A stretch of DNA of 64,000 nt. It comes from Burkholderiales bacterium (GTDB lineage Bacteria; Pseudomonadota; Gammaproteobacteria; Burkholderiales; Ga0077523). The DNA is taken from NCBI GenBank assembly GCA_022843925.1, contig JALHMS010000013.1, forward strand, positions 7,285 through 71,284, written 5' to 3'. Positions 21,029-27,915 of this stretch are shown here, in pieces; the stretch's first letter is position 1, and each line of letters opens with the position of its first letter. The notes beneath the pieces are model-generated. The model was not told the origin of the DNA. It did not search any database and was given only the letters and a program-made list of their open reading frames with translations. The position numbers were made by a program, and so were the translations under genes.

Positions 21029-22417
21029 TTGGTCGTTAGGCGCTTCTTCGCAGCGAACACGCGCGAATGCCTTCGACTCGTGCGTGAGGCCCTCGGCACG
21101 GATGCTCTGATCCTTGCCAATCGGCAGGTACCCGGCGGTGTCGAGATCATGGCCGTGTCCGAGCGCGAGGTCGCGGTGGTGACGGGGAATGCGAATGTCC
21201 TCTCCGCCCAGGCGCCCCGCGAGGAGGCCCTCACCTACGGAGAGGCGGTCGCGCCGGCCCGATCCGCGGTGCTGTCGACGCAGCCGGTTGGCACCCCACC
21301 TTTCGCTCACCCGCTGTCGTCCGCGACGGCTGCTCCGTCGCCGTCCTCCACTACGGCTGCTCCGTCGCCGTCCTCCACGACGGCTCCTCCGTCGCCGGCA
21401 CACTCGTCCCAGCCTTCCTCATCGGCGAACGCGACGGCCAGTGGCTCGTCCTCGTCCGACGGCGCCACCCGGGAACTGGCTGACGAGATCCGCCAGCTGC
21501 GGGGTGTGGTCGAAGGACAGCTTTCAGGATTCGCCTGGCATCAGATGGCCGCGCGGGCTCCCATTCAGGTGGAGCTTCTCCGCGAACTCCTCACCCGCGG
21601 GTTCGGTGGCACCTTCTCGCGCGATCTCGCGTCCAGGCTCGCCTCCGACGAAACACTCCCCCGCGCCATCCGCTGGGTGAAGACGCATCTGGTCGACAGT
21701 CTGCAATGTGTCGCCGCCGGAGACGACATCGTCTCCCGGGGCGGCGTCTATGCCCTGGTGGGTCCCACCGGTGTCGGCAAGACCACCACTGTCGCCAAGA
21801 TCGCGGCGAGTTGCACCCTGCAGCACGGTCCGTCGCAGGTGGCGCTGGTGACCACCGACAGCTACCGCATAGGTGCTGTCGATCAGCTCCGCATCTACGG
21901 GCGGATCCTGGGAGTCCCGGTGTTCGTCGCCAAGGACGAGGACGACCTCGGCGTGACGCTCGCCGAACTCAAGGGGCGTCGGCTCGTTCTGATCGACACG
22001 GTCGGCATGAACCAGCGCGATCGTCGCGTATCCGAGCAGGTGGCAATGCTGACCGGTCACGGCAAGCCCGTGAGCCGGCTCCTTCTGCTCTCCGCCGTGG
22101 CGCAGGGCGAGGCCCTGGAGGACGTCGTCCGCTGCTATCGCGGGGATGGCCTTGCCGGATGCATTCTCACCAAGGTCGACGAGTCCGTCTCGCTGGGTGG
22201 CGCGATCGACGTGATTCTGCGTGCGGGCCTGCCTCTCCATTACGTGACCAACGGGCAGCGCGTCCCCGAAGATCTCCACCTCGCGAGCCCCCTGTACCTG
22301 GTCGATCGCGCCTTCCGCGCGGAATCGGAGGGCGGTGGCTTCCAACCCAGCGTCGAGGACATGCCGCTGCTGTTCGCGGCCCGTTCCGGCCGCCTCGCGC
22401 AGGCGCCGGGAGCCTGA
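21029..22417 (+). CDS. flhF: Flagellar placement GTPase FlhF
   Basis: FlhF is an SRP-type GTPase that sets the pole and site of flagellar assembly. The product is 462 residues. The N-terminal B domain begins RRFFAANTRECLRLVREALG; a Ser/Pro/Ala-rich linker follows at about residues 95-150; the GTPase domain has G1 GPTGVGKTTT, DSYRIGAVDQLRIYG, DTVG and TKVDE. A TTG at 21029 is the only in-frame start that fits the family N-terminus; the ATG just upstream is in another frame and stops at once. The linker contains a 27-bp tandem repeat (21331-21397). Its presence usually goes with polar flagella. Confidence 0.93.
   Translation: MVVRRFFAANTRECLRLVREALGTDALILANRQVPGGVEIMAVSEREVAVVTGNANVLSAQAPREEALTYGEAVAPARSAVLSTQPVGTPPFAHPLSSATAAPSPSSTTAAPSPSSTTAPPSPAHSSQPSSSANATASGSSSSDGATRELADEIRQLRGVVEGQLSGFAWHQMAARAPIQVELLRELLTRGFGGTFSRDLASRLASDETLPRAIRWVKTHLVDSLQCVAAGDDIVSRGGVYALVGPTGVGKTTTVAKIAASCTLQHGPSQVALVTTDSYRIGAVDQLRIYGRILGVPVFVAKDEDDLGVTLAELKGRRLVLIDTVGMNQRDRRVSEQVAMLTGHGKPVSRLLLLSAVAQGEALEDVVRCYRGDGLAGCILTKVDESVSLGGAIDVILRAGLPLHYVTNGQRVPEDLHLASPLYLVDRAFRAESEGGGFQPSVEDMPLLFAARSGRLAQAPGA
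21331..21397 (+). repeat. 27-bp minisatellite in the flhF linker
   Basis: About two and a half units of 27 bp begin at 21331, 21358 and 21385 and encode a nine-residue repeat of the form AAPSPSSTT. The unit length keeps the frame. Length change here would only alter the disordered linker between the FlhF B and GTPase domains. Confidence 0.8.
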
Positions 22418-22418
22418 C

Positions 22419-23294
22419 ATGGCCACCATCGTCCCGGATCAGGCAGCTGGATTGCGGCGTCTCTTCGCACGCGGCATGGTGCGTTCGGTCACCTTCACGG
22501 CGGCCGATGCCGGCATCGGCTGTTCCGCGCTGGTCGGCAATCTCGCAGTGGCGCTCGCCCGGGCCGGCCAGCAGGTCTGCGTGCTCGATCAGGGCATGGG
22601 TCCCCGCGGGCCTGCCGATCAACTCGGCGTGGCATCCTCGCGCGACCTGGCCGAGGTCATCTCGCGGAACCACACGCTCGACGACGTGCTGGCCCACGGG
22701 CCCGCGGGTGTTCGATTCGCCGCGGCCGGGCAGGGCAGCCGGATGCTTGGTGCCCTGCCGCCGGTCGAGGAGAACCGGCTGGTCCATGCGTTCTCGAGTC
22801 TCGATCCCGCCGTCGACGTCCTGCTCGTCGATGCACCCCATGCCCTCGCCGAACCGACGTCCTCGTGGACCCTGGCGTCGACCGAAGTCGTGATCGTTCT
22901 TTCCCCGGGCGCCGATGCCATCACCGGCGCCTATGCATTGATGAAGCGGCTCACCCGCGATGGGGCGAAGCATCGCTTCCACGTGGTCGTCAATCGCGTA
23001 CGCACGGCTGACCAGGCGCGCGCGATATTCCATAATCTCGAATCGACAGCGAAGCGCTATCTTTCCGTGAGCGTTGCATGGCTGGGTTGTGTTCCAGAAG
23101 ACCCGGACCTGCAGCGCGCGATGCGCCTGCGACAGTCGGTGGTGGGGGCTTATCCCCAGTCACCATCGGCTGCCGCAGTACGTGGCATCGCCGAAACCGT
23201 GATGCATTGGCCCTACGAGGGGGAAGACTGCCTCGATGGGTTCGTGCACCGGCTGGTCCAGGCGAGCCGCACGACGCTGTCCGCGAATGCCTGA
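22419..23294 (+). CDS. flhG: FlhG/FleN/YlxH MinD-like flagellar number regulator with degenerate P-loop
   Basis: FlhG is a MinD/ParA-type ATPase that works with FlhF to limit flagellar number. The 291-residue product starts at ATG 22419, one base after the flhF stop region, and has the N-terminal activation helix DQAAGLRRLF that stimulates FlhF. The fold is preserved (VGNLAVALARAGQQVCVLD, VDVLLVDAPH). However, the deviant Walker A loop KGGxGKT is replaced by ADAGIGCSA, with neither lysine. ATP hydrolysis and ATP-driven dimerisation are therefore doubtful. The position between flhF and fliA makes the identity secure. Confidence 0.9.
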   Translation: MATIVPDQAAGLRRLFARGMVRSVTFTAADAGIGCSALVGNLAVALARAGQQVCVLDQGMGPRGPADQLGVASSRDLAEVISRNHTLDDVLAHGPAGVRFAAAGQGSRMLGALPPVEENRLVHAFSSLDPAVDVLLVDAPHALAEPTSSWTLASTEVVIVLSPGADAITGAYALMKRLTRDGAKHRFHVVVNRVRTADQARAIFHNLESTAKRYLSVSVAWLGCVPEDPDLQRAMRLRQSVVGAYPQSPSAAAVRGIAETVMHWPYEGEDCLDGFVHRLVQASRTTLSANA

Positions 23295-23303
23295 GCGAAT
23301 CCG

Positions 23304-24029
23304 ATGGTCAATGCCACATCCCTAGCCAACCGCGACGTCGATGCGATCGTCAACGAGCTTGCACCGCTCGTGAAGCGCATCGCGTATCACTTCATGGCCA
23401 AGCTGCCCGCCAGCGTGGAGGTCGACGACCTCATCCAGGCCGGACTGATCGGTCTGCTCGATGCCGCCAAGAATTTCGACGATACGCAGGGTGCGCAGTT
23501 CGAGACCTACGCCATCCAGCGTATCCGCGGGTCCATCCTCGATGAGCTGCGCCAGGCCGACTGGCTCCCCCGCAATGTCCGGAAGAATCTGCGACGCATC
23601 GAGTCCGCCGTCTCCAAACTCGAGCAGGAATTCGGGCGAGCGCCGCGGGAGAGCGAACTGGCAGCGCGGCTCGAGGTGCCCATCGAGGACTACCAGCAGA
23701 TGCTCCTCGACGCGCGCGGCTACCAGTTGCTGCACTACGAGGATTTCCAGGAGAGCGAGGACGGCGATTTCTTCGACTCGTTCCTGACGGATGGCCAGCG
23801 CGGTCCGCTGGATGTCCTGGAGGACCAGGGCTTCCGCCGACATCTCGTCCAGGCGATCGGTGCATTGCCCGAGCGCGAGAAGCTCGTCATGGGCTTGTAC
23901 TACGAGCAGGAGATGAACCTTAAGGAGATCGGCGAGGTGCTTGGCGTCAGCGAATCCCGCGTCTGCCAGCTCCACGCCCAGGCCGTGGCCCGCCTTCGCG
24001 CCCGCATGAAGACCTGGACGTCCAAGTAG
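23304..24029 (+). CDS. fliA: Flagellar sigma factor FliA (sigma-28)
   Basis: Sigma-28 directs RNA polymerase to late flagellar genes and is held inactive by FlgM until the hook is complete. The 241-residue product has region 2 (VEVDDLIQAGLIGLLDAA, FETYAIQRIRGSILDELR) and region 4 (LKEIGEVLGVSESRVCQLH) typical of FliA. It starts 9 bp after flhG. Two candidate target promoters (24153-24180 and 26820-26847) are seen nearby. Confidence 0.96.
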   Translation: MVNATSLANRDVDAIVNELAPLVKRIAYHFMAKLPASVEVDDLIQAGLIGLLDAAKNFDDTQGAQFETYAIQRIRGSILDELRQADWLPRNVRKNLRRIESAVSKLEQEFGRAPRESELAARLEVPIEDYQQMLLDARGYQLLHYEDFQESEDGDFFDSFLTDGQRGPLDVLEDQGFRRHLVQAIGALPEREKLVMGLYYEQEMNLKEIGEVLGVSESRVCQLHAQAVARLRARMKTWTSK

Positions 24030-24152
24030 CCGTTCCTGACCGGATGCCGCCCGGCGGACGATGAGTCCGCGCGGGGGCGCGATGCCCCGGCGGTCCCATC
24101 CGATGGGCATTCGCCGTCCGACCCGGGGGCGCCCGGAGGTGGTTCCCTTGGT

Positions 24153-24180
24153 TCAAGTCCGCCTATCCCGTTGCCGTAAA
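24153..24180 (+). promoter_or_regulatory. Candidate sigma-28 promoter upstream of motC
   Basis: TCAAGTCC at 24153-24160 and GCCGTAAA at 24173-24180 are separated by 12 bp. This resembles the sigma-28 consensus TAAAGTTT-N11-GCCGATAA with one extra spacer base. The same 12-bp spacing and GCCGTAA core recur upstream of flgM. It lies 75 bp before the motC start. Confidence 0.4.
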
Positions 24181-24254
24181 CGGGTCTGGCGGGTGTGCGT
24201 CGGCTTCGGGCGACCCCGGTCCGCTCACCTCCGTACGCCCCACTTCGCCAGCCC

Positions 24255-25004
24255 ATGGACATACTCAGCCTGCTAGGCCTGCTGGTCGCGGTCGGTGCCA
24301 TCCTCGGCGGCCAATGGCTCGAGGGTGGCCACACCGCGTCGCTGGTTCAGGCCACGGCCTTCGTGATCGTCATCGGCGGGACGCTCGGTGCCGTCATGAT
24401 CCAGAGTCGGCTACCCGTCTTCGCCAAGGGCATCCGCATGGTTCGCTGGGTCATGCGGCCACCGGAATGCGACTTCCGTACCCTGATCAATCACATCGTC
24501 CACTGGAGCAACGTCGCGCGGCGCGGTGGCCTGCTCGCGCTGGAACCCCAGCTGCGCATCGAGAAGGCTGCCTATGAGCGCAAGGGCCTGCAATTGCTGA
24601 TCGACGGCGCCGAGCCCGCGATCCTGCGCGAGATCCTGGAGCGTGACATCCAGACCTACGAGGACGAGCAGCGTGCCGCGATCAAGATCTGGGACTCCGC
24701 CGGCGGCTATGCGCCAACCATCGGGATCCTCGGTGCCGTGCTCGGTCTCATCCACGTCATGGAGAACCTGACCGATCCATCCCGCCTTGGCGCCGGTATC
24801 GCCGTGGCGTTCGTCGCGACGCTGTACGGGGTCGGAAGCGCGAACCTCGTCTTTCTTCCCATCGCTCAGAAGCTGAAGGGGGTGGTGGCCCGTGAGGTGC
24901 GGCGGCGCGAACTGCTGATCGACGGCCTCGTGTCGGTTGCGCACGGGGAGAATCCGCGCATCATCCAGGGCAAGCTCGAAGGTTTCCTGATGGAGGGGGA
25001 TTGA
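24255..25004 (+). CDS. motC: Flagellar stator protein MotC (MotA family)
   Basis: The stator A-subunit of the ion-driven flagellar motor. The 249-residue product has four membrane helices, the cytoplasmic RGGLLALEPQL segment that carries the rotor-contacting Arg and Glu, and the conserved prolines in GGYAPTIGILGAV and VFLPIAQKLK. The ATG at 24255 fits the first helix MDILSLLGLLVAVGAI; the longer frame upstream has no homology. Its location next to motD and fliA is typical of the MotCD stator rather than MotAB. Confidence 0.93.
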   Translation: MDILSLLGLLVAVGAILGGQWLEGGHTASLVQATAFVIVIGGTLGAVMIQSRLPVFAKGIRMVRWVMRPPECDFRTLINHIVHWSNVARRGGLLALEPQLRIEKAAYERKGLQLLIDGAEPAILREILERDIQTYEDEQRAAIKIWDSAGGYAPTIGILGAVLGLIHVMENLTDPSRLGAGIAVAFVATLYGVGSANLVFLPIAQKLKGVVAREVRRRELLIDGLVSVAHGENPRIIQGKLEGFLMEGD

Positions 25005-25084
25005 TGCTTCCTCCGCGTCCGCGGTTTGCGTCGTTGCGCGACGTGGCCTGCCGGGCGGAGCCTCGCAGGGCGCAGCGCTAGCCC

Positions 25085-25774
25085 ATGGCCAGGCGCCGTC
25101 GCGAGGAGGAAGTCGAGCACCACGACCGCTGGCTCGTCTCGTACGCGGATTTCGTCACGCTGCTGCTGGCCTTCTTCGTCGTCATGTACGCGATATCGTC
25201 GGTCAACGAAGGCCGTTACCGCGTGGTGTCGGAGTCCCTGGTGAAGGCCTTTCAGACGAATCAGCCGGAAAAGTCTGGTGCAGGCAAGGAGATCTCGCAC
25301 ACCGGCATGCAGGCGCTGGCGGACAACATCAACCAGGTGCTCGAACCGATGGTGCAGGATGGGCGGGTGCGGGTGACGCAAAGCTCCAGAGGCCTCGCGG
25401 TCGAGATCAACGCCAGCGTGCTCTTCGAACCCGGGCAGGCTGAACTTCAACCCGCCTCCGCCGACATCCTCGCTTCAGTCGCGAAGGTCCTCGCGAAGTC
25501 GCCCAACGGATTGGAAGTGGAGGGCCATACCGACGACAGCCCGATTGCCAGTCCGATCTACCCTTCGAACTGGGAACTGTCTTCCGCCCGCGCGAGCCGG
25601 GTCGTACGGTTGTTCCGTTCCGCGGGTGTCGACCCCGGCAGGATGGCGGCTGTCGGATACGGCGAATATCGAAGCATCGAGTCCAACGATACGCCGGAGG
25701 GACGTGCACGGAATCGCAGGGTCACCGTCGTGATTCTTCCCCTGGACACTCAGGCAGGAGATGCGCCTCGCTGA
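25085..25774 (+). CDS. motD: Flagellar stator protein MotD (MotB/OmpA family)
   Basis: The stator B-subunit that anchors the motor to peptidoglycan. A single N-terminal helix carries the ion-binding Asp22 (SYADFVTLLLAFF). The C-terminal OmpA-like domain has EGHTDDSPI and NWELSSARASRVV and ends with RARNRRVTVVI. The product is 229 residues, shorter than many MotB, as usual for MotD. It follows motC by 80 bp and converges with flgN. Confidence 0.94.
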   Translation: MARRRREEEVEHHDRWLVSYADFVTLLLAFFVVMYAISSVNEGRYRVVSESLVKAFQTNQPEKSGAGKEISHTGMQALADNINQVLEPMVQDGRVRVTQSSRGLAVEINASVLFEPGQAELQPASADILASVAKVLAKSPNGLEVEGHTDDSPIASPIYPSNWELSSARASRVVRLFRSAGVDPGRMAAVGYGEYRSIESNDTPEGRARNRRVTVVILPLDTQAGDAPR

Positions 25775-25878
25775 GCGCGAGGTTCGGGGAGCGTCGAGCA
25801 CATGGCGGAGTGCCTCTGACGATCAGCCAGAGCAAGCGAACTGCTGCGGTACTCTCGGGGTGTTTCCGGAACTACGGA

Positions 25879-26358
25879 TCAGGCGAGGCCCAGTTCCCGG
25901 TTGCGTTCGCCGAACGCAGGCGCGCCATCGGGTCCGTAGAGGGAGACCTGCTTCATGGCGCTGCGCAGGACGTTCAGCGCTGCGTGATTGACGCGGAGAC
26001 GCGATTCGATCAGGACACCATTCTTCTCGTTCACGCGTCGGGCCACGGAAGCATCGTGCACCAGACCATGCCAGAGGCGGGAGAGCTGTTCACCGTCCTG
26101 GCCTCCGTTGACGAGAAGCCATTCGGCCATGCCGATCCGGTCCGAACGGAACCCTTCCGACGCGAGGAACTCGCTGCGTTCGCGTGCGTACTCCGCGAGA
26201 ACCGCCACCTGGTCGGACTTCACCTGGGCGAGCTGTACGAGCGCCTCGATGTCACCCTTGATGAGCGACGCGCTCTCGGCTTCCAGGAGACCGAGGAATC
26301 GGGCAAACGCTTCGCGCTCGGCGACGAGCGTGCGTGAAAAGGCGTTACGGTTGGACAT
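25879..26358 (-). CDS. flgN: Flagellar export chaperone FlgN
   Basis: FlgN is the chaperone for the hook-filament junction proteins FlgK and FlgL. The 159-residue product is almost entirely helical, with heptad-like stretches (EREAFARFLGLLEAESASL near the N-terminus), and lacks other domains. Assignment rests on this plus its position downstream of flgM. The ATG at 26358 is preferred over the frame's earlier start, since the extra 28 residues are Arg/Ala-rich and do not look like family sequence. Confidence 0.8.
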   Translation of the reverse strand: MSNRNAFSRTLVAEREAFARFLGLLEAESASLIKGDIEALVQLAQVKSDQVAVLAEYARERSEFLASEGFRSDRIGMAEWLLVNGGQDGEQLSRLWHGLVHDASVARRVNEKNGVLIESRLRVNHAALNVLRSAMKQVSLYGPDGAPAFGERNRELGLA

Positions 26359-26456
26359 CGAGCGGATCCTGACATTGGACGACCGGACTCTCGCCGCCGC
26401 GGCGTGCGCCTCGCGCAGGCCCCCGCGATCCGACCGGTGCATCCAGACCTGACATT

Positions 26457-26768
26457 TCAGTTTTTCTGATTGAGCAGGTATTCCTTCACCGATGCGATGA
26501 GGCGATCGGCGACGACCTCGGAATTGACGTTGAAACGTCCTTCCGAAATGGCCTGCTTGATGGCATCGACCCGCGCGGAGTCCACCACATTCACGTCGGA
26601 CAACTTGCTCTCGAGCGCTTGCAACTGCGACGACAGCGACGTGATGTCGACACGGTCACCTGTACGACCACCGGTCGAGACCTGCGGCTGCGAAGGCGTC
26701 TTTCCGCCCGCGACTTCCTGCGGACCGGAAACGCCAGGCGGCCTACCCACCGAATTGTTTATCTTCAC
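26457..26768 (-). CDS. flgM: Anti-sigma-28 factor FlgM
   Basis: FlgM binds and inhibits FliA until it is exported through the finished hook. The 103-residue protein has the signature C-terminal segment DSARVDAIKQAISEGRFNV and VVADRLIASVKEYLL, and a disordered N-terminus beginning MKINNSVG. Translation starts at GTG 26768, with GAGGA 6 nt upstream. A sigma-28-like promoter lies about 50 bp upstream, giving the expected feedback loop. Confidence 0.94.
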   Translation of the reverse strand: MKINNSVGRPPGVSGPQEVAGGKTPSQPQVSTGGRTGDRVDITSLSSQLQALESKLSDVNVVDSARVDAIKQAISEGRFNVNSEVVADRLIASVKEYLLNQKN

Positions 26769-26819
26769 CTTGATTCCTCGCTTCTGTCTGTGAACGGCCT
26801 TCTAGACCATCCGGATCCT

Positions 26820-26847
26820 GTTACGGCTCGCAACCGCGATAACTTTA
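26820..26847 (-). promoter_or_regulatory. Candidate sigma-28 promoter of flgM
   Basis: On the minus strand, TAAAGTTA (26847-26840) matches the sigma-28 -35 in 7 of 8 positions. After 12 bp comes GCCGTAAC (26827-26820), close to GCCGATAA. It reads toward flgM, whose GTG is about 50 bp away. Confidence 0.6.
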
Positions 26848-26901
26848 GCCAGCGCTCTTCTCCATCAAAGCTGGCCGGAGTATAGCAATCGGTCTTCGCT
26901 A

Positions 26902-27063
26902 GGAGCCTGTCGGACTTGGGATGATTCGGCTGCAACGGTGGGAGAGCGGTCCATCTTCCGCCGCTTTCTATTCACTGACTCCCGATACGTTCGTAGAAAT
27001 CGTCAAAATCTGTCCTCGCTCTCCGGCCGTTTCGCTATCGACCACCCAAGTCCGACAGCCTCC
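26902..27063. mobile_element. MITE-like element with 19-bp terminal inverted repeats
   Basis: The ends, 26902-26920 and 27045-27063, are inverted copies of GGAGCCTGTCGGACTTGGG with one mismatch. Similarity continues inward, with AACGG and GGAGAGC matching at equal distances from each end, so the ancestral repeat was about 46 bp. There is no coding sequence inside the 162 bp. I do not see a clear target-site duplication. It looks like a non-autonomous transposon remnant mobilised by an IS elsewhere. Confidence 0.65.
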
Positions 27064-27097
27064 CAGGGGAGCACGCTACGACCGGGAGGCCGGACGG

Positions 27098-27814
27098 TCA
27101 TTGCACCTCCACCTCACCGGCGGCCGAAACCTTGCCGCGGATCACGCGCCCGTTGGCGGTTCTCACCGAAATCTCCTCGCCGACGGCCGCGGCACCCATC
27201 GCCTTGCCTTCGCCTGTCACGTGCAATCCGTCGGCCCGATAGACCACCCTTACCGTCTGTCCGGGCTGGACGACGCGCTCCCCGTGCAACATCTCTGCCC
27301 GCAGGGGCAGTCCCGCGGCGAGTGCCACCCCGGTGAACCGTCCCAGGGCCTGCGGGCCCTCCGTGAGCACGCCCGCTGGAAGCTGGGTGAGGTCCACCGG
27401 CCGGACGGCGATATCGGCGTCCTGGATCCGCTGACCGCGGGCCACCGGCCGCGCCGTGAACACTGCCTGTCCTTGTACCTTGACCACCACGGACAGCGTC
27501 ATCGACCAGGCGTCCGGGCCGGCGCAGCGCACGCCGACGCTGGTACGGCCCCAGAGCCGGATCCCGGGCGGTACGTAGGGCTGCAGGTCACTGCACGCAG
27601 AGAGCCTGAGACGCTTGTCCGGAGGCTGGACCTCCACGGAAACCTCCCCCGGGAGTTGGCGGGTCTCCTCCGTGACGAACTGATGCACGGTCCTGCGCAC
27701 GGCGTCGAGATCCTGCGGCTGCGCTCCGGTACCTGATGCAGAGAGGGCGAGCAGCATCGCGAACATCGCCGCTCGCAGGAGTTTGGTCGGATGATCGGAC
27801 CGGAGTAGGTTCAT
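27098..27814 (-). CDS. flgA: Flagellar P-ring assembly chaperone FlgA
   Basis: FlgA is a periplasmic chaperone for P-ring formation by FlgI. The 238-residue product has a signal peptide (hydrophobic run around 13-28, ending near GTGAQ) and a C-terminal SAF-type domain with VARGQRIQDADIAV, LRAEMLHGERVVQPGQ and VRTANGRVIRGKV. The length is normal. It lies upstream of flgM-flgN but is separated from them by a MITE-like insertion. Confidence 0.93.
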   Translation of the reverse strand: MNLLRSDHPTKLLRAAMFAMLLALSASGTGAQPQDLDAVRRTVHQFVTEETRQLPGEVSVEVQPPDKRLRLSACSDLQPYVPPGIRLWGRTSVGVRCAGPDAWSMTLSVVVKVQGQAVFTARPVARGQRIQDADIAVRPVDLTQLPAGVLTEGPQALGRFTGVALAAGLPLRAEMLHGERVVQPGQTVRVVYRADGLHVTGEGKAMGAAAVGEEISVRTANGRVIRGKVSAAGEVEVQ

Positions 27815-27915
27815 TGCCGAGGCATGGACTGCGTCATTCCGCGAGGATAATTCAAGGCTGTCGCCGGGGCGCCGTTATTCCGCATGCTTGACTCCACGAC
27901 TTCCCCCCAAGACCA

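Larger units (their letters stand above)
26769..27097. other. Intergenic region between flgA and flgM
   Basis: This 329-bp gap is unusually long for the flgA-flgM interval. It holds the sigma-28-like promoter for flgM (26820-26847) and a 162-bp element with terminal inverted repeats (26902-27063). I see no gene in it. Confidence 0.7.

Noticed and set aside
24056-24075. Hammerhead-like core (GATGAGTCC)
   Set aside because: There is no GAAA strand or three-stem arrangement nearby; it is a chance match.
24140-24180. tRNA-like T-arm (GGTTCAAGTCC)
   Set aside because: The stem around the loop does not pair beyond three base pairs and no acceptor or anticodon arm is found upstream.
24030-24254. 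Intrinsic terminator after fliA
   Set aside because: Several GC-rich hairpins can form but none is followed by a T-tract.
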